The position numbers and the translations under genes were made by a program. This document shows, in pieces, positions 27,988-38,109 of a DNA stretch of 64,000 nt. The notes beneath the pieces were generated by a model. It worked only from the letters and a program-made list of their open reading frames with translations. It was not told the DNA's origin and made no database searches. The DNA is taken from the NCBI RefSeq assembly GCF_011634775.1, contig NZ_JAALXT010000001.1, forward strand, positions 744,001 through 808,000, given 5' to 3'. Position 1 is the stretch's first letter, and the number at the start of each line of letters is the position of its first letter. This DNA comes from Thalassoroseus pseudoceratinae (GTDB lineage Bacteria > Planctomycetota > Planctomycetia > Planctomycetales > Planctomycetaceae).

Positions 27988-29628
27988 TTAGTAGTTGAAT
28001 CGGAGTTCGGGACTGGTGATCAATGCCCACACGAGCTGCTGGATTGCGGCATCGGTGCGATCAGATCGCGATTCCAAATATTCGCGGCAGGCAGCCAACT
28101 CATCAGGGTTCGGTTCCCGACCGTAGACGTTCCAGAACGCCGTCGTGACTTGTTCAATTGGAGAATCCTGCGATCGCATTTGACCAACCAACCGATCATT
28201 CGACGTGCGAAGTAAATCGTTTTGGATACGAGAACTGTTGTTGAACAACAACGCTTCATCCACGCTGACTTGGAAATGCTCCGTCGGGAGTTCCAATTCA
28301 TTCGCAAGTGAATAGGACTGTTTCTCCAAATTCAGCCGCTGTTTCGCCCATTCTTCGGCTGGCATATCAAGCGGAAAGCGGGAAGCGGCGGATGTCGCAA
28401 TGATCAAGGAAATCGCATACTGTCGCGGTGATAGCACACGTGTCTGGCCCATGGCGAATCGATCGACGTAAGGCGGTTTTTCGTCTCGCCATTGACTGCT
28501 CCGAGCATAGGCATCGGACAGCACAATCTCGCGGATCAGCGGTTTCAGGTGATATCCGTTGTCGATCAGGTACTGCGTAGCGGCGGCTAGAATCTCCGGA
28601 TGGTTCGCCGGGTTTTCGGAGTGCATTTGGTCCAACGGATGCACCAAGCCGTGCCCGAAAAATCGGGACCAAACTCGATTGACGATCGACTTCGCCAGGA
28701 AGTGTTGATTGTCTGGTTTCAAGGCGACTTGAACGAGTTGCTCACGGGGGCGGAAATCGGGCCGAGGGAGTTCGGCGTCTTTTTCCTTGGTCGCCTGCTG
28801 GATGAGTTTCTTCTCCGCTTCACGCACCTCTTTCGTTTTTTCGACTTTGGGTTCGTCGACCGTGTCCCCAGTTAGGAACATCATTTTCGCCTGTTTATCT
28901 TCGCCAGCTGTGGTCTTGAATTTGACCTCCGCCTCGAACTTCTCGGCGAGCTTGTCAGACTTCGTCAGGAACGTCCGCGCGAAGAAGGACTTGAAACCAA
29001 AGTAATGGTCCTGCTTCCAATCCTCGACCAGCGGATGATCGTGACACTGAGCACAGTTGATGCTCACACCGAAGAATAACCGGCTGGTGTCGTTCGCCAT
29101 GTCATCCGGTTCGCGAACGCGTTTTTTCAGAAATGTTTTTGCATGTTGAGAAACATCGTCTTCGGCTACATCGGTCGGCGGCACCATCATCTCGCGGAAC
29201 ATTTGGTCCCATGGGCGATCTTCCGCCGCCGCGGAACGCAAATATTGGAGCCATTTGTCGTCCGCACGGTTTTCGCTCATCAAGGTTTCATCGAACCAAT
29301 TTGCCTGATGGAAGGCAAAATCAGGGCTGTTCAACAACCGTTCGACAAGTTCCCGCCGTTTGTCGGGAGCCGGATCTTCCAGGTATGCCCGAACTTCGGC
29401 GACGGTCGGAATTCGACCAGCCAAATCGAGGGTGGTTCGCCGAATGATGACCGCATCGGTCGCAAGTGGGGCGGGGGTGAGGTTGCTGTCCTGGTTCGCC
29501 GCGTCGATTTTCTGGTCAATCAACTTGGACAATGCGGCAGAGGCAGGGTCGTTGTTCTCGGCGAACAGATTTTCGCACACGCATAGACTGAACACAGCAG
29601 CCGCGAGGGCCGAACGAAACGCAAACAT
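27988..29628 (-). CDS. DUF1549 plus DUF1553 secreted protein
   Basis: 546 residues from the second of two adjacent ATGs (29631 and 29628), which gives the better spacing from GGAG. A signal peptide (MFAFRSALAAAVFSLCVCENLFAEN region) precedes DUF1549 (about 25-240, with CAQCHDHP in the CxxCH position usual for this domain) and DUF1553 (about 280-540, with RPDFRPREQLVQVALKPDNQHFLAKSIVNRVW). It lacks the N-terminal PSCyt1 cytochrome domain of larger relatives. It is the first gene of a minus-strand run with DUF1501 and WD40 genes. Confidence 0.9.
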   Translation of the reverse strand: MFAFRSALAAAVFSLCVCENLFAENNDPASAALSKLIDQKIDAANQDSNLTPAPLATDAVIIRRTTLDLAGRIPTVAEVRAYLEDPAPDKRRELVERLLNSPDFAFHQANWFDETLMSENRADDKWLQYLRSAAAEDRPWDQMFREMMVPPTDVAEDDVSQHAKTFLKKRVREPDDMANDTSRLFFGVSINCAQCHDHPLVEDWKQDHYFGFKSFFARTFLTKSDKLAEKFEAEVKFKTTAGEDKQAKMMFLTGDTVDEPKVEKTKEVREAEKKLIQQATKEKDAELPRPDFRPREQLVQVALKPDNQHFLAKSIVNRVWSRFFGHGLVHPLDQMHSENPANHPEILAAATQYLIDNGYHLKPLIREIVLSDAYARSSQWRDEKPPYVDRFAMGQTRVLSPRQYAISLIIATSAASRFPLDMPAEEWAKQRLNLEKQSYSLANELELPTEHFQVSVDEALLFNNSSRIQNDLLRTSNDRLVGQMRSQDSPIEQVTTAFWNVYGREPNPDELAACREYLESRSDRTDAAIQQLVWALITSPELRFNY

Positions 29629-29861
29629 CATGTCTCCGCAGCCGAAACAAAAATAGGCGGGTTTGCTAAGTATTGGCAAATTCAGGGAATCGGTTACACA
29701 CCTGTTGGAGCGTTTATCGATTCGAGATTTGCGATCAATTCCGGTTGGGTGCGGTAGCAAGGGGAGAAGCGCGTGCACATTCCTTTTGAGGACGCACTCT
29801 TCACGTTAACCATCTTTGATGCGTCACGCAAGTATATTCGCGAAGCGACCACGCATGGGTC

Positions 29862-31073
29862 TTAGGGAAGCAGGACGGGATCGACCCAGTTGGCGTAGTC
29901 CCGTACGTCGCCACGAGGACCAAACTCGACGCCAAGAGTAATGGTCTCGGCGTTGGTCACGTCGAGGTCGATCGACTCGCGTTGCCCACGACCGACGTGC
30001 AATGGACTACGGAAGCGTTCTCTCCCGTCGATCTGAATTCGGAACACTGCGGCACCGCGACCGTTCGCGGTGTCATCGAGTCCAATGGTCGTGCGGAAGC
30101 GTTGGAAACTCTGGTCGAGTTGGTACGTCACTTCGGATTGACTGTGCTGTCCTAATCCAATGGGAAACTCCCGAGTTCCGATCTGCAGGAATCCATCCAA
30201 CACGTTCCGATTGACTCGCAGATCCCACTTTGTAGCCAAGTAGGGCGTGTGTTCGTATTCGGTGTTTTTCTGCTCGGTCAGCCAGACCGCTTTCCCGCCA
30301 AAAAATCGGGCCGAGACGACATCATTCAATGAGACAACCAAATCCACGCCGCACTCAGCCCGACCGTGAATCTCGCGTCCGGCGATCAACTTCCATTTCG
30401 TGAGCGTGATCCAACTCCCATCGGAGAGTACAAGCAACACTCGCTCCGAAGGCTCCTCCGGAAGATTGACGAGTTCATCGTCGAGCAAAACGACTTGCAC
30501 ATCTTTGTCGGGAATCCGCAATTCCCGACCGGCACGGTCGATCGAATAGATTCCGTCGTTCATCCCAGTCAGGATGCCGGTGAGTTCGTCACTGTTTTTC
30601 AAACGAAGGATGTCCTGCCCCGAATGCGGTTTAAGAGCCGCCGCGATGACGTTTCGTCGGGGTTCGGCTAGCCGAGGAATCTCGGCCAGAATTGCGCGAA
30701 CCGTCTCGAAGGGAATTTCCAATTCCGGCAACTTCGAGAACACAGACCATTTCATCCGCACGGACAATTCATCAATTCCGACGACCGTCCCGCGAAGTCG
30801 ATCACCATTTGCCAGCAGAACCAGAGAGCCACCATTCACCGTTTGTGGTCGGCGATCGTCCGCCCCAAGCCATACAAGGTCTTCGCTGGCAATCCTTTGC
30901 GTTTGCCCACCATTGGTGGCAACAACGAGCGTCTCCTCGGTCCAACTCTGTAACTGGCCAGTGAGTCGCTGCGCGGAAGACGTAAAAATCTCAAACGATT
31001 CCGCCGCGAGACCGTTCGGCAGGAAACCGGTGAGGAATACGATGACCAGGCAGCATCGGAGGCGGTTCGGCAT
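29862..31073 (-). CDS. Secreted NPCBM-domain protein
   Basis: 403 residues from ATG 31073, with a signal peptide (CCLVIVFLTGFLPNGLAAE). The first 260 residues repeat beta-rich segments such as LVLLANGDRLRGTVVGID and LKNSDELTGILTGMNDG, typical of planctomycete secreted proteins. The last 130 residues are an NPCBM/NEW2 domain (GIGTREFPIGLGQHSQSEV-like region, FRTTIGLDD, VFRIQIDGRERF), a carbohydrate-binding fold. It starts 17 bases after the squalene-cyclase-like gene, so the two are co-transcribed. A role in binding extracellular sugars is inferred. Confidence 0.8.
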   Translation of the reverse strand: MPNRLRCCLVIVFLTGFLPNGLAAESFEIFTSSAQRLTGQLQSWTEETLVVATNGGQTQRIASEDLVWLGADDRRPQTVNGGSLVLLANGDRLRGTVVGIDELSVRMKWSVFSKLPELEIPFETVRAILAEIPRLAEPRRNVIAAALKPHSGQDILRLKNSDELTGILTGMNDGIYSIDRAGRELRIPDKDVQVVLLDDELVNLPEEPSERVLLVLSDGSWITLTKWKLIAGREIHGRAECGVDLVVSLNDVVSARFFGGKAVWLTEQKNTEYEHTPYLATKWDLRVNRNVLDGFLQIGTREFPIGLGQHSQSEVTYQLDQSFQRFRTTIGLDDTANGRGAAVFRIQIDGRERFRSPLHVGRGQRESIDLDVTNAETITLGVEFGPRGDVRDYANWVDPVLLP

Positions 31074-31090
31074 CACAAACGACAATCACA

Positions 31091-32128
31091 TCAGCGTTGA
31101 AAAATGGGCAGATAGTTGTTGGGCATCTGGAGAATGATCAAAGCCATCCCGGTTGCGTATTCGTTGCAAATTGCGGTGTCTGACCAGGAACCGTTGGGAA
31201 GCTGCTTTTGCATCAGTTCATCTCGAATTGCGGTGTACCATTCGTCCCAATAACGTTCGCCGGCATGCCACATTGCCTGAACGGCGTAGTAATGCCCGTA
31301 GTAGTAGTAACTTTCGTAGCGGAAGATTTCTCCCCGGGGCAGCGAACGCATGAGATAGGTCAAACCACGGGTGATCTCCGGACCTTCATAGATTCCCGCG
31401 TTGTACATGGCGACCAAACACGCCGCCGACCGGGGAAACATACTCTCGGCCTGTCGCACCAACTGGTAACGAAAGCCCCCATCCGGATTTTGATTCCTTT
31501 TGATATAGGCGATACAGCGATCGACCGTTTCCTTCGGCACCGACAAACCGCAATTCCGAGCCGCCCGTAATGCCATCATCTGACACACCGTGACCGAAAC
31601 ATCGGCTGCGGTGACTTGAGCCGGCTGATATCGCCAACCACCTTCCCGGTTCTGAGTACGGATAATCAACTGCACGGCCTTCGCGAGTTTCTCACGGATC
31701 TGATCATCCGGCGTCATCCCGTAAACTTCAGCCAGAAAAAGGGTTGCGAATCCGTGCCCGTACATCGGGCCGTGCGATTTGTATCGTTCGTTGATGATAA
31801 AACCGCTGGGTTTCGCCTTCGACAGAAGGAAATCGACGATCTTCTGAACGTGTTCCCCATGCGGGCCGCGTCCGGGTGTGCTGCCGCTCGAAAGAAAGGC
31901 CATCCCACACAACGACGAGACCGCCACATTGCGTCCGTAATTGTTGCCCGACCCAAATGAACCGTCTTCGTTTTGACGACTCGCCAACCACGCCAAGCCG
32001 CGATCGATCGTAACTTGTGTTTCTGCCGTGACTTGCTCGACAGCCTGTTCAGAGGTGTCGTCGCGTTGTGCCGACACCGGTTCGGTGGCGATGGCAACAA
32101 TCAATAGTCCGAACATGACAACACGCAT
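31091..32128 (-). CDS. Prenyltransferase/squalene-oxidase repeat (alpha-toroid) secreted protein
   Basis: 345 residues, ATG, with a short signal peptide. Repeats of the type GLAWLASRQNEDGSFG, REGGWRYQP, NQNPDGGFRYQ and KQLPNGSWSD are QW-like motifs of the alpha/alpha toroid fold. The enzyme motifs of true squalene-hopene cyclases (DxDD) are not seen. Such proteins are very common in planctomycetes and are of unknown role. It precedes the NPCBM gene by 17 bases and follows the lipoprotein gene. Confidence 0.85.
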   Translation of the reverse strand: MRVVMFGLLIVAIATEPVSAQRDDTSEQAVEQVTAETQVTIDRGLAWLASRQNEDGSFGSGNNYGRNVAVSSLCGMAFLSSGSTPGRGPHGEHVQKIVDFLLSKAKPSGFIINERYKSHGPMYGHGFATLFLAEVYGMTPDDQIREKLAKAVQLIIRTQNREGGWRYQPAQVTAADVSVTVCQMMALRAARNCGLSVPKETVDRCIAYIKRNQNPDGGFRYQLVRQAESMFPRSAACLVAMYNAGIYEGPEITRGLTYLMRSLPRGEIFRYESYYYYGHYYAVQAMWHAGERYWDEWYTAIRDELMQKQLPNGSWSDTAICNEYATGMALIILQMPNNYLPIFQR

Positions 32129-32213
32129 CAGGCCGCTCCGGATTGGACGACACCACTGTCTGCATCCATGCGGCAGCGGAACGGGATTCCCCTGAGCTTT
32201 GGAAAGCTCCAGA

Positions 32214-32543
32214 TTATTGTACCGCGTCTGGGTAGTCCGAGGAAACCGCTGGCGGCAATGTCGGTCCTAAAAACGGATCGGCCTCCAACATATTGCGACC
32301 TTCGAGCGTTCGTCGTGGTTCGGGACGTTGCTCCTGGAAGCTCGGCGGACGCGTGAACGTGTCTGGCCCGGCGTCTGCATCGGCGAACGGGTCATGCAAC
32401 CGATACTTAGCCCGCTCAATGGGTTGCGGCGTGGGAGCGACTTGTGGCAGTTCCGTATTGAACGGCGTGACACAGCCGGTCGCGAACATCGTCAGGCCAA
32501 AGCCCAACCCGATAATGACCAAATGGAATGGATGTCGCGACAT
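32214..32543 (-). CDS. Small lipoprotein
   Basis: 109 residues, ATG. The signal sequence ends in a lipobox (LTMFATGC, cysteine 24). The mature part is Pro-rich and acidic, with repeated DPF segments (HDPFADADAG, ADPFLGPTLPP), and looks unstructured. It is probably the first gene of the run with the squalene-cyclase-like and NPCBM genes (85 bases to the next start). The function is unknown. Confidence 0.7.
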   Translation of the reverse strand: MSRHPFHLVIIGLGFGLTMFATGCVTPFNTELPQVAPTPQPIERAKYRLHDPFADADAGPDTFTRPPSFQEQRPEPRRTLEGRNMLEADPFLGPTLPPAVSSDYPDAVQ

Positions 32544-32732
32544 GAGAACAGCTCGGATCTGAAAACTGCAAAACGAGAGAGGAGCGGGAGTTTACTTAAA
32601 CATGCGAAATCGAGGAAGAGCGAATCGGGGTGCGACGAACAGGCTCATCCGGCGTGTCGCGAAGCACTGGTCTTGGTGAAAAATGCCGAGAAATTTAGAC
32701 TGGAACCTCCCGACTCCGACGAGGAAAGTCTC

Positions 32733-33842
32733 ATGCCCGTTCGCGAAGGTCTGCTTAGAACTGTCTACCGTCCGTTTCGGCGTCGCACGAAACCGGGATC
32801 GGTTCCCGGTACGATCCAACATGACCCGACACTTCCGCCGACGGTCTGTGACATCGTCGCGTTCGGTAGTGATGGCATTGAAGAACGCCGCGAGGCAACA
32901 CTCAACGACATACAAGAGCTCTCCGATCGTTTCGCTGTTTGTTGGGTAAACGTCGTCGGACTCGGTACGGCAGATATGATCAAGAAGATTGGTGAATTCC
33001 ACAAAATCCATCCGTTGGCATTGGAAGACGTGGTCAATACCCATCAACAAGCCAAGGTTGAAGAGTACGAAGGGCAGCTCTTTATCGTTGTCCGGATGGC
33101 GAAACTCGAACCGCGATTGTGGACGGAACAAGTCAGTTTATTGGTGGGAAAGAAGTTCGTTGTCACGTTTCAGGAGCAGGCGGGCGATTGCTTCGATACG
33201 GTTCGTCAACGAATTCGCAAAGGGACCGGCCGGATTCGATCTCGCGGTTCCGATTACCTTGCATACATGCTGATCGATGCGGTTTTAGATGACTATTTTC
33301 CCGTTTTGGAACGCTATGGTGTCGATTTAGATGCCTTGGAAGAACGGCTTCTATCCGGTCAATCGCACAACGTCATTCCCGAAACCCACCGACTCCGCAG
33401 TGAAATTCTACAACTCCGACGGACGATTTGGCCGCACCGGGATGCCGTGAATGTGCTGATCCGCGACGAACACCCGTTGATCCAAACTGACACAAAGACT
33501 TATCTGAGAGACTGTTACGACCACATCGCACAACTGAGTGACGTGGCGGATACCTATCGGGATCTTGGAGCGGGGCTGCGTGAACTCCAATTCTCACTCG
33601 ATAGTCAGCGGACGAACGAAGTGATGAAAGTGTTGACCGTCATCGCCACCATTTTCATGCCGCTCGGGTTTATTGCCGGTGTTTATGGTATGAACTTCGA
33701 CCCGGATACCTCGCCGTGGAACATGCCGGAATTGGAATGGGCCTACGGTTATCCGTTCGCAATCACACTGATGCTTGGTATCGCCATCAGCCTGTTGATG
33801 TTTTTTCGCCACAAGGGATGGCTGGGAAATTCTAATTCGTAG
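32733..33842 (+). CDS. corA: CorA-type magnesium/cobalt transporter
   Basis: 369 residues from ATG 32733, chosen because GAGGAAAG lies at ideal distance, although the frame is open further upstream. The large cytoplasmic alpha/beta domain and long stalk helices (about 1-300) end in two membrane helices, with the signature GVYGMNF before the short loop at about 312-318 and the second helix near the C-terminus (FAITLMLGIAISLLMFF). It forms pentameric Mg2+/Co2+ channels. It is divergent from the small lipoprotein gene. Confidence 0.9.
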   Translation: MPVREGLLRTVYRPFRRRTKPGSVPGTIQHDPTLPPTVCDIVAFGSDGIEERREATLNDIQELSDRFAVCWVNVVGLGTADMIKKIGEFHKIHPLALEDVVNTHQQAKVEEYEGQLFIVVRMAKLEPRLWTEQVSLLVGKKFVVTFQEQAGDCFDTVRQRIRKGTGRIRSRGSDYLAYMLIDAVLDDYFPVLERYGVDLDALEERLLSGQSHNVIPETHRLRSEILQLRRTIWPHRDAVNVLIRDEHPLIQTDTKTYLRDCYDHIAQLSDVADTYRDLGAGLRELQFSLDSQRTNEVMKVLTVIATIFMPLGFIAGVYGMNFDPDTSPWNMPELEWAYGYPFAITLMLGIAISLLMFFRHKGWLGNSNS

Positions 33843-34165
33843 GACGTAAACTCCCACCCGTAAGACACTTACCGTCTCCCACCAGTTGCAGAAATGACGA
33901 TGGATTGTGTTTGGGGTTCTGGGCTGTCAGCGGGATTTTTCGGATTCCGCTCAAAAAGTTGCGTTTTGTCCGGTCGCTATTCATCGGGAGTGGGTTATAT
34001 AATTCAGGTAATTACCCTGGGCCATTCCCCACCTTCACACGTTGAACTCAACAGACATTCACTTCATCGCGGCCGAGTTGGTCGCACATGAAGGCGATGG
34101 CCATGGGCGTCAACTGACGGATGTCACTTACGAGTTCAATGTGCCACCGGACCCTGAAGTGCATC
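33843..34165 (+). promoter_or_regulatory. Intergenic region upstream of the exporter operon
   Basis: No gene seen in 323 bases. A perfect -10-like TATAAT lies at 33998-34003, but no good -35 is spaced before it. A weak hairpin (AGCGG/CCGCT around 33928-33952) after the corA gene lacks a proper T-tract. The rest shows nothing I can name. Confidence 0.3.
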
Positions 34166-35953
34166 ATGCTCGACAGCCAACCCACCACCCAGTCGGACAC
34201 ACCGAACGAAACCCAAGCCAAACCCGAATCACGATTGAACCTGCGGAACGAGTCCCAACATGGGCCCGGCCGCAAACAATCCGGTTGGCTGTTCGCCATC
34301 GGCACCGTTGCTGTGCTCGTGGCGGGAGGGTTCTTCCTCTATCCCCGGCTGACCGATCTTTCCGCCGAAGAGCGGGACAAAGGTTGGCTCACGGCTCCCG
34401 TTTCCAAACAACGGCTCGTGATCTCCGTGACCGAAGACGGCAACGTCGAGAGTGCCAGCAACATCGATGTGAAATGTGAGGTTGCCGGCGGTAGCACGAT
34501 CCTTTGGATTGTCGAAGACGGAAAAAATGTCGTCGAGGGCGAAGAACTGGTCCGGTTGGATCAAGCCACCATCGAAGAACAATTGGTTGCTCAGAAAATC
34601 GTCTACGAACGAGCCTTGGCGACGAAGATCAAAGCCGAGCAAGACTTCGCGGCGGCCGACATCGCCGTTAAGGAGTATGTCGAAGGGACTTACATCCAAG
34701 AGAAGCAAGCTCTGGAAACAACGGTCACGATTGCCGAAGAAAATCTTCGGAGTGCGAAAAACGTGCACGATCATACGCAACGCATGTTCCGCAAGGGCTT
34801 CGTGACGGCTCTGCAACTTGAAGCCGATGAATTCGCAGTGAAACGAAGCGAGTTGGAACTCGAGTCCGCGAAAACCGCGTTGGAGGTCCTGAAGAAATTC
34901 ACGCGGGCGAAGATGGTGCAAGAGTTGGAAGCCATTCGCGATGCCACAGCCGCTCAGGCCCGTTCGGAAGACGCGGCTTGCACGCTGGAAAAAGATCGGC
35001 TCGACCAATTGGTGAAGCAAAAAGAACAATGCTTGATCAAGGCTCCGAAAAAAGGCATGGTCGTCTATGCGAACGAGCGAGGGCGTCGCGGCAATGTGGA
35101 GTCACAAATCGAAGAAGGTGCGGCCGTTCGTGAAGGCCAAGCACTCATTCGCTTGCCGGACCTCTCGCAAATGCAGGTGGTCGTGAAAATTCACGAGAGC
35201 AAAGTTGAGCAAATCAAGCCCGGTGCTCCGGCAACGATCAAGGTCCAAGGTCGCGAGTATTCCGGAAAAGTCGTCTCGGTTGCGAACCAACCGGAATCGA
35301 AAAGCTGGTTCTCCTCGGATGTCAAAGAGTATTCCACCATCGTCGCGATTGATGGGGAAACGAAGAAACTCAAGCCGGGCATGACCGCCCAGGTCGAAAT
35401 CTTCGTGGCGGATCTCACCGACGAGCTAACGGTTCCGGTGTCGGCGGTTGTCGAACAAGGTGGTCAGTTCTACGTCTGGGTTGTCACGGACAGTGGTCCC
35501 GAACGTCGGCCTGTCTTGTTGGGAGCAACTAACGATAAAGTCATTTCACTCCGTGACGGTGTCACGATCGACGAAGAAGTCTTCCTAAATCCACGAGCCG
35601 TCATTGATGAGGCTCGACGTGATTCCGATGCCCCGTCCAGCGAGAAGGTCTTGCCCAAAGGCATCCCTTCGAAAATGGAGCCCAGCCAACCTAAAGAATC
35701 CGGCCCGAGCAAACCAGTCGCGAATACGGGCGGAAAAGGTCGCCCCACACTTGCAAGCTTGGACGGCAACGGGGATGGAAAAATCAGCAAGGACGAAGCC
35801 CCCGCGTGGATGAAAGGGTTCTTCGATCAAGTCGACACGGACAAGGATGGCAGCGTTGGAGCAACGGAATGGGCCGCCATGCAAGCGAAAGCGGCCCAGA
35901 GACGTCAGCAGAATGCCGGAGCGGCCGGCGGCGACAACGCCGTTGGCGGCTGA
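34166..35953 (+). CDS. HlyD-family exporter adaptor with C-terminal EF-hand pair
   Basis: 595 residues from ATG 34166. A cytoplasmic N-terminal tail (about 1-38) and one membrane helix (LFAIGTVAVLVAGGFFLYP) precede barrel-sandwich, long coiled-coil hairpin (about 130-300) and beta-barrel domains, the membrane fusion protein layout of MacA-type adaptors. After a Pro/Ser-rich linker the C-terminus has two Ca2+-type EF-hand loops, DGNGDGKISKDE (about 532-543) and DTDKDGSVGATE (about 557-568). EF-hands on an adaptor are unusual and imply calcium-dependent assembly. It is the first gene of a three-gene operon with a MacB-like permease and an ATPase. Confidence 0.85.
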   Translation: MLDSQPTTQSDTPNETQAKPESRLNLRNESQHGPGRKQSGWLFAIGTVAVLVAGGFFLYPRLTDLSAEERDKGWLTAPVSKQRLVISVTEDGNVESASNIDVKCEVAGGSTILWIVEDGKNVVEGEELVRLDQATIEEQLVAQKIVYERALATKIKAEQDFAAADIAVKEYVEGTYIQEKQALETTVTIAEENLRSAKNVHDHTQRMFRKGFVTALQLEADEFAVKRSELELESAKTALEVLKKFTRAKMVQELEAIRDATAAQARSEDAACTLEKDRLDQLVKQKEQCLIKAPKKGMVVYANERGRRGNVESQIEEGAAVREGQALIRLPDLSQMQVVVKIHESKVEQIKPGAPATIKVQGREYSGKVVSVANQPESKSWFSSDVKEYSTIVAIDGETKKLKPGMTAQVEIFVADLTDELTVPVSAVVEQGGQFYVWVVTDSGPERRPVLLGATNDKVISLRDGVTIDEEVFLNPRAVIDEARRDSDAPSSEKVLPKGIPSKMEPSQPKESGPSKPVANTGGKGRPTLASLDGNGDGKISKDEAPAWMKGFFDQVDTDKDGSVGATEWAAMQAKAAQRRQQNAGAAGGDNAVGG

Positions 35954-36021
35954 TCGGCTGACTTCGGTCGGTAATCGCTCTTAACATCCGATACACTCCA
36001 CGTCGCGAGTCAAGAATACCT

Positions 36022-37362
36022 GTGATCTTTGAAATCTGGCGGACATTCCGTCTCGGACTGAAAAGTCTCTTCCTCCACAAGTTGCGGTCAGCCCTGGCGA
36101 TGTTGGGGATCCTGATCGGCGTGACTGCAGTGATTTGGTTGGTCGCCCTCGGTGAGGGCGTGAGCTATCAAGCTCAGCAGCAGATCAAAGAACTGGGTGC
36201 GACCAACATCATCATCAAAAGCGTCAAACCGACTCAGTTTCGGAGTTCCGGCAGTGGCGGCATGGTGGTGGATTACGGACTGACCCGCAACGATTTCGAT
36301 CGGATCATGGAAATCCCGACCGTCGAACGTGCGGTGCCCATGCGGTCGATTCGACGCCAAGCGCGATCACAAGGCCGCACCGCTGACATCGAGTTTCTCG
36401 GTGTCACGCCGGAATACATGGCCATCAACCGATTGCAAATTGACCGTGGCCGATTCATCGAAGACCGCGACTCAGCCATTCCTCCGGATAATGTCGCCGT
36501 CATCGGCAGCAAGGTTGCGGAGAAGCTGTTTCCGATCGGCAATCCCATCGGTCAGACGATCTACGTTGACGAAGACTTCTACGTCGTCATTGGAACCACG
36601 AAGAACCGCCAGGCTTCGGCATCGATCGGCGGAAGCCTGGAAGGGCGTGACTACAACCTGGATGTCTACATTCCACTGGCGACGTTGCGGGCACGGATCG
36701 GCGATCAGGTCATGACCAGCAATGTCGGTAGCCTGGAAGGGGAATTGGTTCAACTCAGTCAAATCACCGTGACCGCTAAGGATTTCAAATCGGTCGAGGA
36801 AACCGCCGAGATCATCGAAATCCTGTTGGCGAAGTACCACAACAAATACAAAAAAACGCCAGACTATTCGATCACCGTACCCAAGGAATTGCTCAAGCAA
36901 GCCGAAGTTGTGCGGATGATGTTCAACATCTTGCTGGTGTTGATCGCCGGTATTTCGCTGGTCGTGGGCGGTATTGGCATCATGAATATCATGCTCGCAA
37001 CCGTGACCGAGCGAACGCGTGAAATTGGTATTCGACGCGCTCTGGGTGCACGGCGGAAAGACATCGTCATCCAATTCCTCGCCGAAACCGTGCTGCTCTC
37101 GGCAATCGGTGGGATGCTAGGTGTGGGTTTGGGACTCCTTTGTGGCCCAGCGATTACCGGCGTCAAATGGATGATGCAAGAGTATTGGCCCGATGTCATG
37201 ACGGCTCTCCCGCCAAACATAGCCAACTTGGAACCGATTGTCGCCAACTGGTCCGTGATCGCCGCATTCCTAATTTCGGTCTGCGTGGGAGTGATTTTCG
37301 GTGTCTATCCCGCCGTTCGAGCGGCCCGCATGGACCCCATCGAAGCCCTGCGACACGAATAA
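36022..37362 (+). CDS. MacB-type ABC exporter permease
   Basis: 446 residues, GTG start. One N-terminal helix (RSALAMLGILIGVTAVIWLVA) is followed by a large periplasmic domain (about 50-290, MacB core) and three C-terminal helices with the FtsX motif region (VVGGIGIMNIMLATVTERTREIGIRRALG). This is the type VII ABC exporter architecture, which couples ATP hydrolysis to periplasmic movement of a substrate through an adaptor. It lies 68 bases after the adaptor and 28 before the ATPase. Substrates of the family include peptides, macrolides and lipids; none can be assigned here. Confidence 0.88.
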   Translation: MIFEIWRTFRLGLKSLFLHKLRSALAMLGILIGVTAVIWLVALGEGVSYQAQQQIKELGATNIIIKSVKPTQFRSSGSGGMVVDYGLTRNDFDRIMEIPTVERAVPMRSIRRQARSQGRTADIEFLGVTPEYMAINRLQIDRGRFIEDRDSAIPPDNVAVIGSKVAEKLFPIGNPIGQTIYVDEDFYVVIGTTKNRQASASIGGSLEGRDYNLDVYIPLATLRARIGDQVMTSNVGSLEGELVQLSQITVTAKDFKSVEETAEIIEILLAKYHNKYKKTPDYSITVPKELLKQAEVVRMMFNILLVLIAGISLVVGGIGIMNIMLATVTERTREIGIRRALGARRKDIVIQFLAETVLLSAIGGMLGVGLGLLCGPAITGVKWMMQEYWPDVMTALPPNIANLEPIVANWSVIAAFLISVCVGVIFGVYPAVRAARMDPIEALRHE

Positions 37363-37390
37363 CCTCAATCACTCCGAACCGAAGAATCTT

Positions 37391-38092
37391 ATGCGTTTAG
37401 CGGCACTTGTTGATAATCTTCACAAGCACTACCGGCTTGGTGGCGACGTTCTCGTCAAGGCGTTGCGTGGCGTTTCCGCGGAGTTCCCGGAAGGCGACTA
37501 TGTCGCATTGATGGGCACGTCGGGTAGCGGAAAAAGTACGCTCTTGAACTTGCTGGGTGCACTCGACCGACCAACGTCCGGCCGCTACGTGCTCGCTGGC
37601 TACGACGTTTCGGAACTCAGCGACGACCATCTTTCCGACATCCGCAATCAATTGATCGGTTTCATTTTTCAATCGTACAACTTGATTGCGCAGTACACGG
37701 TTTTGGAGAACATCCAAGTTCCGTTGCAGTACCGTCCCGGTCATCCACCACTCAGTTCGCGAGACGTCAACTATTGCATCGACTTAGCCACTTCGTTGGG
37801 TTTGGGCGATCGACTGGATCACCGTCCGAGCCAACTTTCCGGGGGGCAACAACAACGAGTCGCGATTGCTCGTGCGTTGATCAACGACCCTGCAATCATT
37901 CTTGCCGACGAACCCACCGGGAACCTCGACAGTGCAACGGGAGCGGAAATCATGGACATCATGCGGCAACTCAATGACGAGGGACGCACGATTATCATGG
38001 TGACTCACGAACCGGAAATCGCCCAGCACGCGCGACGGCAGTTCTACATGAAAGACGGTCTCATCGCCGGAGAAGGCATCTTCCCCGGCTAA
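37391..38092 (+). CDS. MacB-type ABC exporter ATPase
   Basis: 233 residues from ATG 37391. Walker [11 protein letters not shown]-loop FQSYNL, signature [15 protein letters not shown], Walker B IILADEP and H-loop MVTHE are all intact. The size and order fit MacB/LolD-type ATPases. Together with the two preceding genes it forms a complete inner-membrane and periplasmic exporter lacking only an outer-membrane channel, which is probably shared. It is convergent with the next gene. Confidence 0.9.
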   Translation: MRLAALVDNLHKHYRLGGDVLVKALRGVSAEFPEGDYVALMGTSGSGKSTLLNLLGALDRPTSGRYVLAGYDVSELSDDHLSDIRNQLIGFIFQSYNLIAQYTVLENIQVPLQYRPGHPPLSSRDVNYCIDLATSLGLGDRLDHRPSQLSGGQQQRVAIARALINDPAIILADEPTGNLDSATGAEIMDIMRQLNDEGRTIIMVTHEPEIAQHARRQFYMKDGLIAGEGIFPG

Positions 38093-38109
38093 CGAGAAAC
38101 CGATCAGTT

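Noticed and set aside
31091-32128. Squalene-hopene cyclase
   Set aside because: QW-like repeats are present but the protein is short, secreted and lacks the DxDD motif.
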